A DNA stretch of 64,000 bases, taken from contig AP018281.1 of the NCBI GenBank assembly GCA_002368355.1, forward strand, positions 3,038,001 to 3,102,000, in the 5' to 3' direction. The notes below the pieces were generated by a model that saw only the letters and a list, made by a program, of their open reading frames with translations, made no database searches and was not told where the DNA came from. Origin of the DNA: Chondrocystis sp. NIES-4102 (GTDB lineage Bacteria > Cyanobacteriota > Cyanobacteriia > Cyanobacteriales > Xenococcaceae). Below, in pieces: positions 57,094 through 64,000 of the stretch; position 1 is the stretch's first letter; every line of letters starts with the position of its first letter. The position numbers were made by a program, and so were the translations under genes.

Positions 57094-58212
57094 TTACTGC
57101 TGCCCCTCAATTCTTTCCCTAAATTTCCGTAACATTTCGTCATCTACTTTAGAATCTCTAACAGATGGTAAAGGTTCGGGTGTAGTAGTAACACTTGGAA
57201 TAGCTGGCTGTGTTGTGGCTGGTTCTTCTTTTTTTAACTGCTGTTGACGGGCTTGTTGTTCTCTTTCTAATTGCTGTTGACGGGCTTGCTGTTCCCTTTC
57301 CAATTGCTGTTGACGGGCTTGTTCTTCTTCTTTTGCTTTTCGTTCTGCTGCTAACCTTTCCTGTTCTTGTTGACGTTCTTTAGCAAGGCGATCAAATTCT
57401 GAACCTTCGACAGTAAAATTAATATTTACCATGACAGAAGCCCCTTGTTCACCTGGAGAACTAAATTGCATTTGTCTTGCTGCTAATAGTGCTTGGCGAT
57501 TTAAATCCATATTGCTGTGAGGGATAGCGATCGCTGCACCAATAACTTTACCATTATTATCTATAGTTAATTTTACCGACGTATTACCTTCTGCTCCATT
57601 TAAAACCGTAGGATATTCTGGCTCACAATTACTTATACAACTGATCCCGCCTCTATTATCTTCTGATGTTTTAGGTTCTGGTTTTGGTTTCGGTGTTGGT
57701 GGGAGGGAATTTGTCGCCACTGGAGGGTGATCATTCTTTAGAATAGGTGGAGTAACTGGCGGAGATTTTGGGGCGATAGGAGCTTTGGTGACTGGGGGTA
57801 AATTAGAAGTTAAAATCTTTTTCGGTGTTGGTGCTAACTGTTGACTTGTTTGGGGCTGGAGTTGAGGTTCTGGTTCTGCTTCTGGTGTTATTGCTTGAGG
57901 CTGAGGTTGGGGTTGAGGTTGAGGTTGTGGTTCTGGTTCTGGCTGAGGTTGAGGTTGAGGTTGAGGTTCTGGCTTTGGTACTATTGTTTGAGGCTTGGGG
58001 GGTTCTGGCTGAGGTTGAGGCTTAGGTTTATCAACTAAAATTAATTCCATTGGTTTTTCAACTTGGGGAGTTTTAGCAGTTAATTGGCGAGGTAGGGTAA
58101 TAGCTAATACCCCGTGTAGCCCAAGAGAACTTACTAAGCCTAGGTATAATAGGTTTCTCAGCCTTTTCTGTTCTTGTTGGCGTTGTTGGATACAGAATTG
58201 AGAAGTAGACAT
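57094..58212 (-). CDS. tonB: TonB-family energy transducer with C-terminal coiled coil
   Basis: I start at the ATG at 58212 (372 residues) and not the TTG two codons upstream. A membrane helix at about 20-38 (LLYLGLVSSLGLHGVLAITL) is followed by a Pro/Gln-repeat stretch (about 55-125), a further Pro-rich linker and a TonB C-terminal domain (about 190-275; PEYPTVLNGAEGNTSVKLTI, NRQALLAARQMQFSSPG, MVNINFTVEG). Unusually, about 95 charged residues follow, including three QQQLEREQQAR-like repeats predicted to form a coiled coil. The protein spans the periplasm to energise outer-membrane receptors via exbB/exbD, encoded divergently. TonB domains normally end at the C-terminus. Confidence 0.85.
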   Translation of the reverse strand: MSTSQFCIQQRQQEQKRLRNLLYLGLVSSLGLHGVLAITLPRQLTAKTPQVEKPMELILVDKPKPQPQPEPPKPQTIVPKPEPQPQPQPQPEPEPQPQPQPQPQPQAITPEAEPEPQLQPQTSQQLAPTPKKILTSNLPPVTKAPIAPKSPPVTPPILKNDHPPVATNSLPPTPKPKPEPKTSEDNRGGISCISNCEPEYPTVLNGAEGNTSVKLTIDNNGKVIGAAIAIPHSNMDLNRQALLAARQMQFSSPGEQGASVMVNINFTVEGSEFDRLAKERQQEQERLAAERKAKEEEQARQQQLEREQQARQQQLEREQQARQQQLKKEEPATTQPAIPSVTTTPEPLPSVRDSKVDDEMLRKFRERIEGQQ

Positions 58213-58593
58213 GGGCAATGATTTTATGAATCGAAATTTCAGCTATTTGTTAATGGTGCTTAAATAAACCAATCAGATATTTGCAAGTCTTATTGATAAT
58301 TTCTCTAATTTAAAAAATATAACATGAAAGACTTTATAGGGATTATTATTTTAGTGATTCTCAGTTAATCTATTCTATTTATCGATTTTCTTATGATAGA
58401 GTGACCGCCACACAAATAGATACAGTAAAGCTTTGATACTTGAGCGACATTTCTAAGCTAACGAGGAGTGGGGAAAACTTAGATAAAATATTTTTAAGCT
58501 AGTTGAATTAAATTATCAATAAGATGTGGTAAAGTCTTTGAAGGTGGAAATGATAAAAATTTGCAATTAATTATTTATATTTGAGTAAAGCGT
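58213..58593. promoter_or_regulatory. Divergent promoter region of tonB and exbB-exbD
   Basis: There are 381 bases between the two divergent transcription units of one energy-transduction system. An iron-responsive (Fur) site would be expected; the TGAGAATCACTAAAATAAT stretch (minus strand, about 58343-58361) has a weak resemblance but is not convincing. No small gene is seen. Confidence 0.45.
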
Positions 58594-59241
58594 ATGCCAA
58601 TAGATAATATTTGGACAGCAGGAGGAATTGTAAGTTACCCCTTGCTGGCATTTTCGGTGATAGCAGTAGCTTTAATTGTCGAAAGAATTACTTTTTGGGT
58701 CAAAATAAAACGTAAACAACGACGCATTGTTAAACAAATTTTATCTATTTATCGTACTGACTATCATGGTGCGATCGCTCTATTAAAAAAGAATGCCCAA
58801 TTACCTATTGCGCGGATTTTCTTAGAAGCATTAGAGTTAGAACAACCCACACCCGACGAGTTTCGTTTAGCTTTAGACAGTGCAACACAGGCAGAAATAC
58901 CGACATTAAGAAGGTTTGGTACTTGGTTTGGGACTATTATTACTGCTTCACCGTTATTAGGTTTATTAGGTACTATTTTAGGTTTAATTCAATCCTTCGC
59001 AGCGATGGATTTAGGTAATGCTGCTGCAACTAATTCGGCTGGTGTCACAGGAGGATTAAGTGAGGCTTTGGTTTCGACCGTTATGGGTTTAGTAGTAGCA
59101 ATCTTTACATTACTATTTGCTAATGCTTTTCGGGGTTTATATGTGCGAGAACTAGCCTTTATTCAAGAATATGGCGGTCAATTAGAATTATTGTATCGTC
59201 GCTATCATCAAGGAGCAAAAGAGTATGCGACCTATCAATGA
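58594..59241 (+). CDS. exbB: ExbB/TolQ/MotA-family proton channel
   Basis: A 215-residue inner-membrane protein with three helices: SYPLLAFSVIAVALIVERIT (about 14-33), TIITASPLLGLLGTILGLIQ (about 112-131) and VSTVMGLVVAIFTLLFANAF (about 155-174). These are the ExbB pattern, including the LLGLLGTILGL and GGLSEALVSTVMGL motifs. It forms the pentameric channel that harvests proton motive force for TonB. Its end overlaps exbD by 17 bases. It is divergent from tonB. Confidence 0.93.
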   Translation: MPIDNIWTAGGIVSYPLLAFSVIAVALIVERITFWVKIKRKQRRIVKQILSIYRTDYHGAIALLKKNAQLPIARIFLEALELEQPTPDEFRLALDSATQAEIPTLRRFGTWFGTIITASPLLGLLGTILGLIQSFAAMDLGNAAATNSAGVTGGLSEALVSTVMGLVVAIFTLLFANAFRGLYVRELAFIQEYGGQLELLYRRYHQGAKEYATYQ

Positions 59242-59626
59242 GCCTGAAGAACCGTTAGAAATCAATATTTTGCCGATGATTGATGTGATTTTCTCAATTT
59301 TGGCGTTCTTCATTATTTCCAGTTTATTCTTAACGCGATCGCAAGGTTTATCAGTCGATTTACCTTCAGCGCAGACATCTGAACCTAAACAGTCTGCTCA
59401 ATATAACATCACGATTAAATCTGACGGGGATTTATTTTTAGATCGCCAACCCATTCAACTAGAGCAATTAAAAGGTGCGCTACAGCAAAAAATTACACCC
59501 AATTCTCAGTCGTTGGTAATCATTAACGCCGATCAAAAAGTTGAACACGGCATAGTAGTTAAAGTGATGGATCGCTTGCGCCAAGTACCAGGTGCATCAA
59601 TGGCGATTGCTGCTGAACAGGAATGA
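59225..59626 (+). CDS. exbD: ExbD/TolR-family protein
   Basis: A 133-residue protein with a short cytoplasmic N-terminus, one membrane helix INILPMIDVIFSILAFFIIS (about residues 13-32) that holds the conserved Asp needed for proton transfer, and a periplasmic domain (SQGLSVDLPSAQTSEPKQSA, VIINADQKVEHGIVVKVMDR). Its start lies inside the exbB end, so translation is coupled. With ExbB and TonB it makes one energy-transduction complex. Confidence 0.93.
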   Translation: MRPINEPEEPLEINILPMIDVIFSILAFFIISSLFLTRSQGLSVDLPSAQTSEPKQSAQYNITIKSDGDLFLDRQPIQLEQLKGALQQKITPNSQSLVIINADQKVEHGIVVKVMDRLRQVPGASMAIAAEQE

Positions 59627-59648
59627 GAAAGTAGAGAAAAAAGGAAAG

Positions 59649-59744
59649 GTGAATAACAATTATTTAATTAGCCTCTGTAGGTGGGGTTTACTTAGTGCTG
59701 TTTATTTTTATTTGACCCCCTTAGTGCAAGCACAAGCCTTATGA
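59649..59744 (+). CDS. Lone signal-peptide ORF, possible receptor remnant
   Basis: A 31-residue frame from GTG 59649 to TGA 59744. It reads as an intact signal peptide: NNNYLISLCRWGLLSAVYFY then LTPLVQAQA with an AxA cleavage site, and stops one residue later. Such a frame directly behind exbD suggests the start of an exported protein, such as a TonB-dependent receptor, whose remainder has been lost or displaced by the IS element that begins right after it. An AAGGAAAG lies close upstream, rather near the GTG for a ribosome site. Confidence 0.4.
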   Translation: MNNNYLISLCRWGLLSAVYFYLTPLVQAQAL

Positions 59745-59777
59745 TGCAGAGACAGTTTTAGCCAAACCACGAGAAGC

Positions 59778-59806
59778 CCAGCATTCTGGCGCAGCCGAAT
59801 GTCTGG
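59778..59806 (+). repeat. IS left-end hairpin
   Basis: CCAGCATTC (59778-59786), a 10-base loop, then GAATGTCTGG (59797-59806); the extra T is bulged. It is the probable TnpA binding structure at the left end. The foot and bulge match those of the right-end hairpin. Confidence 0.7.
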
Positions 59807-59824
59807 ATGAATCGTGGGCTGGGT

Positions 59825-60235
59825 CTAGCTTGGCGTATTTTGATTCTCGATATAATTTTTTAATACAGATATTGTAACTCCACCACAAGAAGCTATAAAG
59901 TAAGACTCATTCCAAAATACTTTTTTCCAATAAATTTTGTTTATTTCTTCTGGAAATTCTTGTCTCAATCTCCTGCTGGTAACTGATTTAATATTGCCTA
60001 TGAATTTGGGTAGTTCCATTTGTGGGTAGTACTGAAATAACAAATGTATATGATTGTCTTCTCCATTGAACTCAATCACTTTGCAATCCCATTTTTCACA
60101 CAATTCAGTTATCACGTCTCTCAATCTGCTAATCATTTCGCCAGTTAAAACCTTTTTTCTATACTTGGTTGTCAAAACTAAATGAGCTTTTAAATCAGAT
60201 ACAGACCTGGCACTAGAAACAAAATCATTCCTCAT
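59825..60235 (-). CDS. tnpA: IS200/IS605 family transposase TnpA (Y1 HUH)
   Basis: A 136-residue single-strand DNA transposase. The HUH motif is in EDNHIHLLFQY and the catalytic Tyr is in LKNYIENQ near the C-terminus; LKAHLVLTTKYRKKVL is the usual N-terminal strand/helix. It cleaves and joins single DNA strands at short target sites using the end hairpins. Length is typical (about 130-150). It is divergent from tnpB, with 46 bases between starts. Confidence 0.93.
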   Translation of the reverse strand: MRNDFVSSARSVSDLKAHLVLTTKYRKKVLTGEMISRLRDVITELCEKWDCKVIEFNGEDNHIHLLFQYYPQMELPKFIGNIKSVTSRRLRQEFPEEINKIYWKKVFWNESYFIASCGGVTISVLKNYIENQNTPS

Positions 60236-60281
60236 TCTTCTTGTGCTACAATAACTGTATCCAATTATAACAACGCTGACT

Positions 60282-61667
60282 TTGATTTACAATTATCAGT
60301 ACCGACTAAAGCCCACTACAGAACACAAGCTAGTACTCAATGACTGGCTTCGGATTTGTCAGTATTGGTATAATCGACAGCTTGGCGAGCGGTTTGACTG
60401 GTGGGAACAAAATCGTAGCTACATTGATAGATGTCTTTTGGTATGTCATTTGCCTGAACTCAAGGACAAACCTGAGTTTTACGGACAGAAAAAGCAGTTA
60501 CCCGTAATCAAACAAGATTTGGTTATTGTAGGCTGGAGTGGTGAATTGCTAGATTTTAACTCTGTGCCATCTCAAACACTACAAGAGGTGTGCAAAAGAG
60601 TCAAACTAGCTTTTGAGCGGTTCATTGCTGGTGATTCAAAAGGAAAGCGTAGTGGAAAACCAAGATATAAAAACACTGCTCGTTTTAGGTCAATAGTGTT
60701 TGACTCCTTCAAACTACATTCTTGTTCTGTTGGAGGCAAATGGCTTTATTTATCATTACCTAAAATTGGCATAATCAATGTGCGCCATCATCGTCCACTG
60801 CCTAATGGTGCAGTATTAAAGCAAGCACAGATAATCAAAAAAAGTGACGGATGGTATATTAATCTACGGCTTCAAGATGATTCTGTACCTGACTTCAAAT
60901 CAAATATTACTCCCAGTTGGAATAATTCCTTGGGGATGGATGCAGTACTGCATGAAGATGATTATCTGGCTACCAGCGAAGGTGTTAAATTGCCTAGCCT
61001 TAAGTCTTTTCGCTCCTCACGAGACAAGCTAGCCAAGGTATCAAAACGCAAATCTACCAAAAAGAAAGGTAGTAAATCAAGACGAAAACTAGCAAAACGG
61101 GAAGCAAAACTTCACTCCTCAATAGCTAGAGCTAGAAAAGATCACGCTTACAATACTGCCCACGCGCTACTGAAAACGGGCAAAAAAGTTTTCTTTCATG
61201 AAAAGCTCAATCTTGTTGGGTTGAGTCGAAGGAATAAAGCAAAAACTGATACTAATGGTAAATTTTTACCTAATGGGCAGTCGGCGAAATCAGGATTAAA
61301 TAAGTCTTGGGCTGATGCTGCTTTTGGTCAGTTTTTCAACATACTGAAGTTCAAAGCTGAAAAAGCTGGGGCTTTGGTAATACCTGTAAATCCACAATAC
61401 ACCTCAATGTTGTTGCCGTACAAAGATGAGTTTGTCTTTACTGATTGCGGTATTCGGGAGTATTGGGATGAAGAATTAAACCTTTTGATTGATAGAGACG
61501 TTTCAGCCTCTATCAATGTCAAGAGAGTGGGGCTGGACTTGTTCCCCACTATAAAACGCTGTAAAGGGAATCCAGTAGTGATTGCATCTACTACTAATAG
61601 TACCTTAAAGGAAGTTCTCTCTACCCTCCGAGGTTTGGAGAAGCCAGCGTTATACTCGAAGAGTTAA
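60282..61667 (+). CDS. tnpB: TnpB, RNA-guided nuclease of IS200/IS605
   Basis: A 461-residue TnpB with a TTG start (60282). The N-terminal wedge/REC part is basic. The RuvC-like catalytic residues are in SLGMDAVLHEDDY (Asp), VFFHEKLNLVGLS (Glu) and LIDRDVSASINV (Asp). The zinc-finger region between the last two (TSMLLPYKDEFVFTDCGIRE) keeps one Cys where four are usual, so the zinc knuckle appears lost. TnpB proteins are RNA-guided DNA nucleases that favour IS retention, ancestors of Cas12. The stop codon lies inside the right-end hairpin, where the guide RNA's 3' part is expected. Confidence 0.88.
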   Translation: MIYNYQYRLKPTTEHKLVLNDWLRICQYWYNRQLGERFDWWEQNRSYIDRCLLVCHLPELKDKPEFYGQKKQLPVIKQDLVIVGWSGELLDFNSVPSQTLQEVCKRVKLAFERFIAGDSKGKRSGKPRYKNTARFRSIVFDSFKLHSCSVGGKWLYLSLPKIGIINVRHHRPLPNGAVLKQAQIIKKSDGWYINLRLQDDSVPDFKSNITPSWNNSLGMDAVLHEDDYLATSEGVKLPSLKSFRSSRDKLAKVSKRKSTKKKGSKSRRKLAKREAKLHSSIARARKDHAYNTAHALLKTGKKVFFHEKLNLVGLSRRNKAKTDTNGKFLPNGQSAKSGLNKSWADAAFGQFFNILKFKAEKAGALVIPVNPQYTSMLLPYKDEFVFTDCGIREYWDEELNLLIDRDVSASINVKRVGLDLFPTIKRCKGNPVVIASTTNSTLKEVLSTLRGLEKPALYSKS

Positions 61668-61674
61668 CGTCTGG
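61644..61674 (+). repeat. IS right-end hairpin, overlapping the tnpB stop
   Basis: CCAGCGTTATACTC (61644-61657), GAA, then GAGTTAACGTCTGG (61661-61674), with one bulged base on each side. The tnpB TAA (61665-61667) is inside it. It is the counterpart of the left-end hairpin. Confidence 0.7.
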
Positions 61675-61858
61675 AGAAGTCACATTCTTTTAGTCTCCTA
61701 AATATTGGTGGTTTATCCACCCGTATTTTAGATTTTTTTGTTGCTTGATCTCCCACTATTCTATTTGTTACTGGGTTAATTATGTATCGTTTGCTTCACC
61801 GTCCTCAAAATCAGCTTAAAACTAATAGGCAATTAGTAGAAAAATAGCTACAAGAACT

Positions 61859-63144
61859 ATGAATAAAAATTACTGGCAATTTATCACTTCACTTGGAATA
61901 ATTAATGGGTTATTTTTAGAATCACCTCAAGCATCTTTAGCTAATCCTCTTACACAATTAGAAATCACCCCTAATTATGAATTATTGGGGAAGTTTCAAC
62001 TAGACCTAATTTTAATTTAAGACCGATAGAATTTAATTCATTCAATCGACAATGGACTATTACTAATTCATTTCATGCTGCTTATATTGCTTGGGATAAT
62101 ACTGACAATCTTGATAAATATCAAATAAAACAAGAACGATATTTTGATTATGGAGAATTTCCTTTAGAACAGTTTTATAATCTAACTTTAGCTACTCACC
62201 AAAAATATATAAATGAAACTTTAAAACAAAAAACTTTGATGGGGATAGAAATAAATAAAAATCCTTTTCTCCTTTCAAGCAAAGAAACGGAATTAACATT
62301 TAATAATTTATCCTCTAATATTCTTCCCAGTCCTTATATCCATCAAGATATTATTAGTAAAAACAATTATATCAACTTATTTATCGAACATCAAATAGAA
62401 ATAAGCGATCGCCTATCTTTAAACTTTGAAGGAACTTTAGATGTCTTTATTTCAGATACGGCAGAACTTGTAGGGTTTGAAGCAGTAAAAAGTAATAACT
62501 TTTACCCCGAAATAAGTTTATATTACCAGTTTTTTTCTCAACTATCTCTATCTACAACTATTAATTATTATCGCCAACAAATAGAGGAAAATAATAATCA
62601 AAATAAACCTTTAGATTCCGAAATATATCAAGGTATTGAGTTTGAACTAGAAAAAGAGTTCAATAACTATTTTTCACTTAGCTTATCTTTCTATCGCGAA
62701 ACTCAAAATAATTTTACTATTATTAACCCTATTCAACCAAATTTCTACTTACAAATTAACCAACAAATTTATCGCTCATGGACAGCAGAATTAAACGGAG
62801 AAATAAATCCTAATTGGTGGATTTATGCTTTTTACAGCTATGAAGATCAAGAAATTAGCCTAGCACGTCATAATCTAGGGATATGGACTAGCTATCAAAT
62901 CACTCAAGGAAGTCTATCAGGTTGGGGTTTGGGTGCTGGAGTAAATTGGAAGAGTGATAACTTTACTAACTATACTAATGAATCGAGTTTATCTAATTAC
63001 TTACAAATCGATGCAGCTATGTTTTACGTTCAAGATCAAATCAAAGCAGCAATTAGTATAGAAAATTTATTTAATTCAGGGGATAAAGATGATCCCGAAG
63101 TAGTAGAACAAGCTATGTTTGGGACTATTTTCTGGCAATTTTAA
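61859..63144 (+). pseudogene. Frameshifted outer-membrane beta-barrel gene (TonB-receptor-like C-terminal part)
   Basis: The frame from ATG 61859 encodes a signal peptide (NKNYWQFITSLGIINGLFLE, ending ...QASLA) and continues to TAA 62018-62020. From about 61981 the next frame carries the rest to 63144, so a single-base loss is likely in the G-run near 61987-61990 (GGGG for GGGGG). Joined, it gives about 428 residues: paired amphipathic strands, NLGIWTSYQITQGSLSGWGL and ISIENLFNSGD before a C-terminal Phe (ending IFWQF). This is the barrel and end signature of TonB-dependent receptors, but no plug domain is present. It may be a real defect or a sequencing error. Confidence 0.65.
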
Positions 63145-63193
63145 TGATATTAAATGGGAAAATACTTTTACCAATCTAATCTAAAATTATCAT

Positions 63194-63223
63194 AAAAAAA
63201 ACAGACTAGATCCCCTAGCCTGT
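63194..63223 (-). terminator. Intrinsic terminator of the IscA/SufA-type gene
   Basis: On the minus strand ACAGGCTAG, GGGAT, CTAGTCTGT form a 9-bp stem (one G-U pair), followed by a run of seven or eight T. It lies 33 bases downstream of the stop codon. Confidence 0.85.
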
Positions 63224-63255
63224 CTTGAATCAAGACTTTATATATCTAATACTTC

Positions 63256-63615
63256 TTAAACACCAAAAGACTTACCACAACCGCAAGTTTGAGCAGCATT
63301 AGGGTTAGTAAACTCAAAACCGCCACCAATCATTGCGCTGCTATAGTCTAAAACTAAACCATACAAATACAACAGACTTTTAGGATCACAGACAATTTTA
63401 AAGCCATCGTAATCAAACACTTCATCATTGTCTTGAATTTTATTTGGCTCTTCAAAGTCCATCATATAAGACATTCCCGAACAACCCCCTTGGCGAACTC
63501 CGACTCTTAAATAAAGTTCTTTATTTCCTTGTTGTTCTTGCAACATTTTAATATGCTTGAAAGCTGCGGGGGTAAGCTGAATACCTCTTTCAACAGTTTG
63601 AGTGGTTTGTGTCAT
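63256..63615 (-). CDS. Iron-sulphur cluster carrier/assembly protein, IscA/SufA/ErpA type
   Basis: A 119-residue A-type carrier. The three conserved Cys lie in [17 protein letters not shown] (about residue 45) and in [11 protein letters not shown] at the C-terminus (CGC). It starts with a short Thr/Gln-rich tail, then [15 protein letters not shown], and includes [20 protein letters not shown], typical of cyanobacterial SufA/IscA. It passes Fe-S clusters to target proteins. SufA versus IscA versus ErpA cannot be decided by sequence alone. It has its own terminator and stands alone. Confidence 0.93.
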   Translation of the reverse strand: MTQTTQTVERGIQLTPAAFKHIKMLQEQQGNKELYLRVGVRQGGCSGMSYMMDFEEPNKIQDNDEVFDYDGFKIVCDPKSLLYLYGLVLDYSSAMIGGGFEFTNPNAAQTCGCGKSFGV

Positions 63616-63875
63616 CTGTGCTAATAACTCCTTTTGAATCTATGATAAATCAGTAAAAAAAAGTAACTTTCTTTAATTGCTACAAATTTACTATGAGAGC
63701 AAGATATTTTTTATTGTAAATTTTTTTACTATTTACAACTTGGGAGTGTTCCTAAGTAATGGTTAACACAAAACTATATGCAGTAAAAGCCTATCTGGCG
63801 GAGAACCAGAAAGTTGAGTAATTAAATAAAATCTTCAATAATACCCAAATTCTAAGTTCTCTCACCAAAATAATT

Positions 63876-64000
63876 CTACTCAGTTACGCTATTTACGCTC
63901 AATGGGACTAAATCACCATAAATTGTAAATCCCAAAAGCATAGCTTCATTCTCTTGAATTAGTTTACCAGTCAAAGCACAACTTTCGTCTTTACGAGCAG
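63876..64000 (-). CDS. 3' end of an unidentified gene (runs off the right edge)
   Basis: An open minus-strand frame from the right edge to TAG 63876-63878 gives 41 C-terminal residues (RKDESCALTGKLIQENEAML, then LGFTIYGDLVPLSV and a short end). It is protein-like and without internal stops. I do not recognise the family from this fragment. Confidence 0.6.
   Translation of the reverse strand, partial: ARKDESCALTGKLIQENEAMLLGFTIYGDLVPLSVNSVTE

Larger units (their letters stand above)
59760..61684. mobile_element. IS200/IS605-family insertion sequence
   Basis: Both transposon genes (tnpA leftward, tnpB rightward) lie between two subterminal hairpins with the same foot, CCAGC and TCTGG, with a bulged T, and each preceded by GAGAAG. 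The right end would follow GTCAC near 61684 and the left end lies within about 20 bases upstream of the left hairpin, so outer limits are approximate. As expected for this family, there are no inverted terminal repeats. A frame of this kind can be active because both TnpA HUH/Tyr motifs are intact. Confidence 0.85.

Noticed and set aside
57229-57330. Three direct repeats of about 45 bases, at first sight like a small CRISPR array
   Set aside because: They are in frame inside tonB and encode QQQLEREQQAR-like coiled-coil repeats; there are no spacers of constant length and no cas genes.
57825-58038. Two plus-strand frames rich in Leu and Val repeats
   Set aside because: They are shadows of the Pro/Gln repeats of TonB read on the other strand.
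58341-58370. A Fur-box-like stretch upstream of tonB and exbB
   Set aside because: Only a few positions of the 6-1-6 consensus fit in this AT-rich gap; chance is likely.
61684-61858. Whether the sequence after the IS continues the lone signal-peptide ORF as an STN-like segment
   Set aside because: Joining the flanks gives a short frame with a faint LSTxxLDF pattern, but it needs an exact boundary I cannot set and soon hits a stop.

Overview
The window looks like a cyanobacterial chromosome. It is AT-rich, the octamer GCGATCGC (the HIP1 motif typical of cyanobacteria) recurs in genes and gaps, short heptanucleotide tandem repeats sit between genes, and several families are largely cyanobacterial (DUF928, DUF1400, DUF3110, DUF4079, PatA-like regulators, GAF-array chemoreceptors). 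No rRNA, tRNA or CRISPR array was recognised. The genus cannot be fixed from the sequence alone.

Left part (1-16 kb). A truncated M23 peptidase gene at the edge is followed by a rightward run of exported proteins ending in an MbnP/MbnH pair (799-4801), a predicted periplasmic copper/haem module. Housekeeping genes follow: a cation diffusion facilitator, trhO-panB, a sugar-type ABC ATPase, DUF4079, speE, rph, DUF3110 and murQ. A 173-bp element with imperfect inverted ends lies between DUF4079 and speE.

Middle (15-35 kb). Signalling genes (a membrane-anchored receiver, a receiver-PAS-GGDEF protein and a receiver-TM-BON protein) are mixed with argF, a DUF1400 hydrolase, two tandem TAXI-type binding proteins without a permease, a phasin-like protein, an ABC-2 permease, the K+ uptake pair ktrA/ktrB, a GT2 glycosyltransferase, tilS, a MOSC protein and a CysQ-like phosphatase.

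Accessory patch (35.2-37.8 kb). Several small leftward genes with no housekeeping look, one a SUKH (SMI1/KNR4) protein and one interrupted by an in-frame stop, are attached to the end of an lgt-cobM operon. They resemble an orphan immunity-gene array.

Chemotaxis/phototaxis operon (39.5-51.3 kb, leftward): two PatA-like regulators, CheY, CheW, a soluble six-GAF methyl-accepting protein and a CheA-receiver hybrid. This is the gene order of cyanobacterial Pix/Pil/Hmp systems that steer type IV pilus motility or hormogonium behaviour.

Right part (51.6-64 kb). A DUF928/CHASE2-GGDEF/SRPBCC operon, a GntR regulator, and a divergent tonB / exbB-exbD energy-transduction locus. Directly beyond exbD lies an IS200/IS605 element (tnpA and tnpB, both hairpin ends visible), a lone signal-peptide ORF, and a frameshifted outer-membrane beta-barrel gene resembling the C-terminal half of a TonB-dependent receptor. 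An IscA/SufA-type protein with a clear terminator and the 3' end of an unidentified gene close the window.
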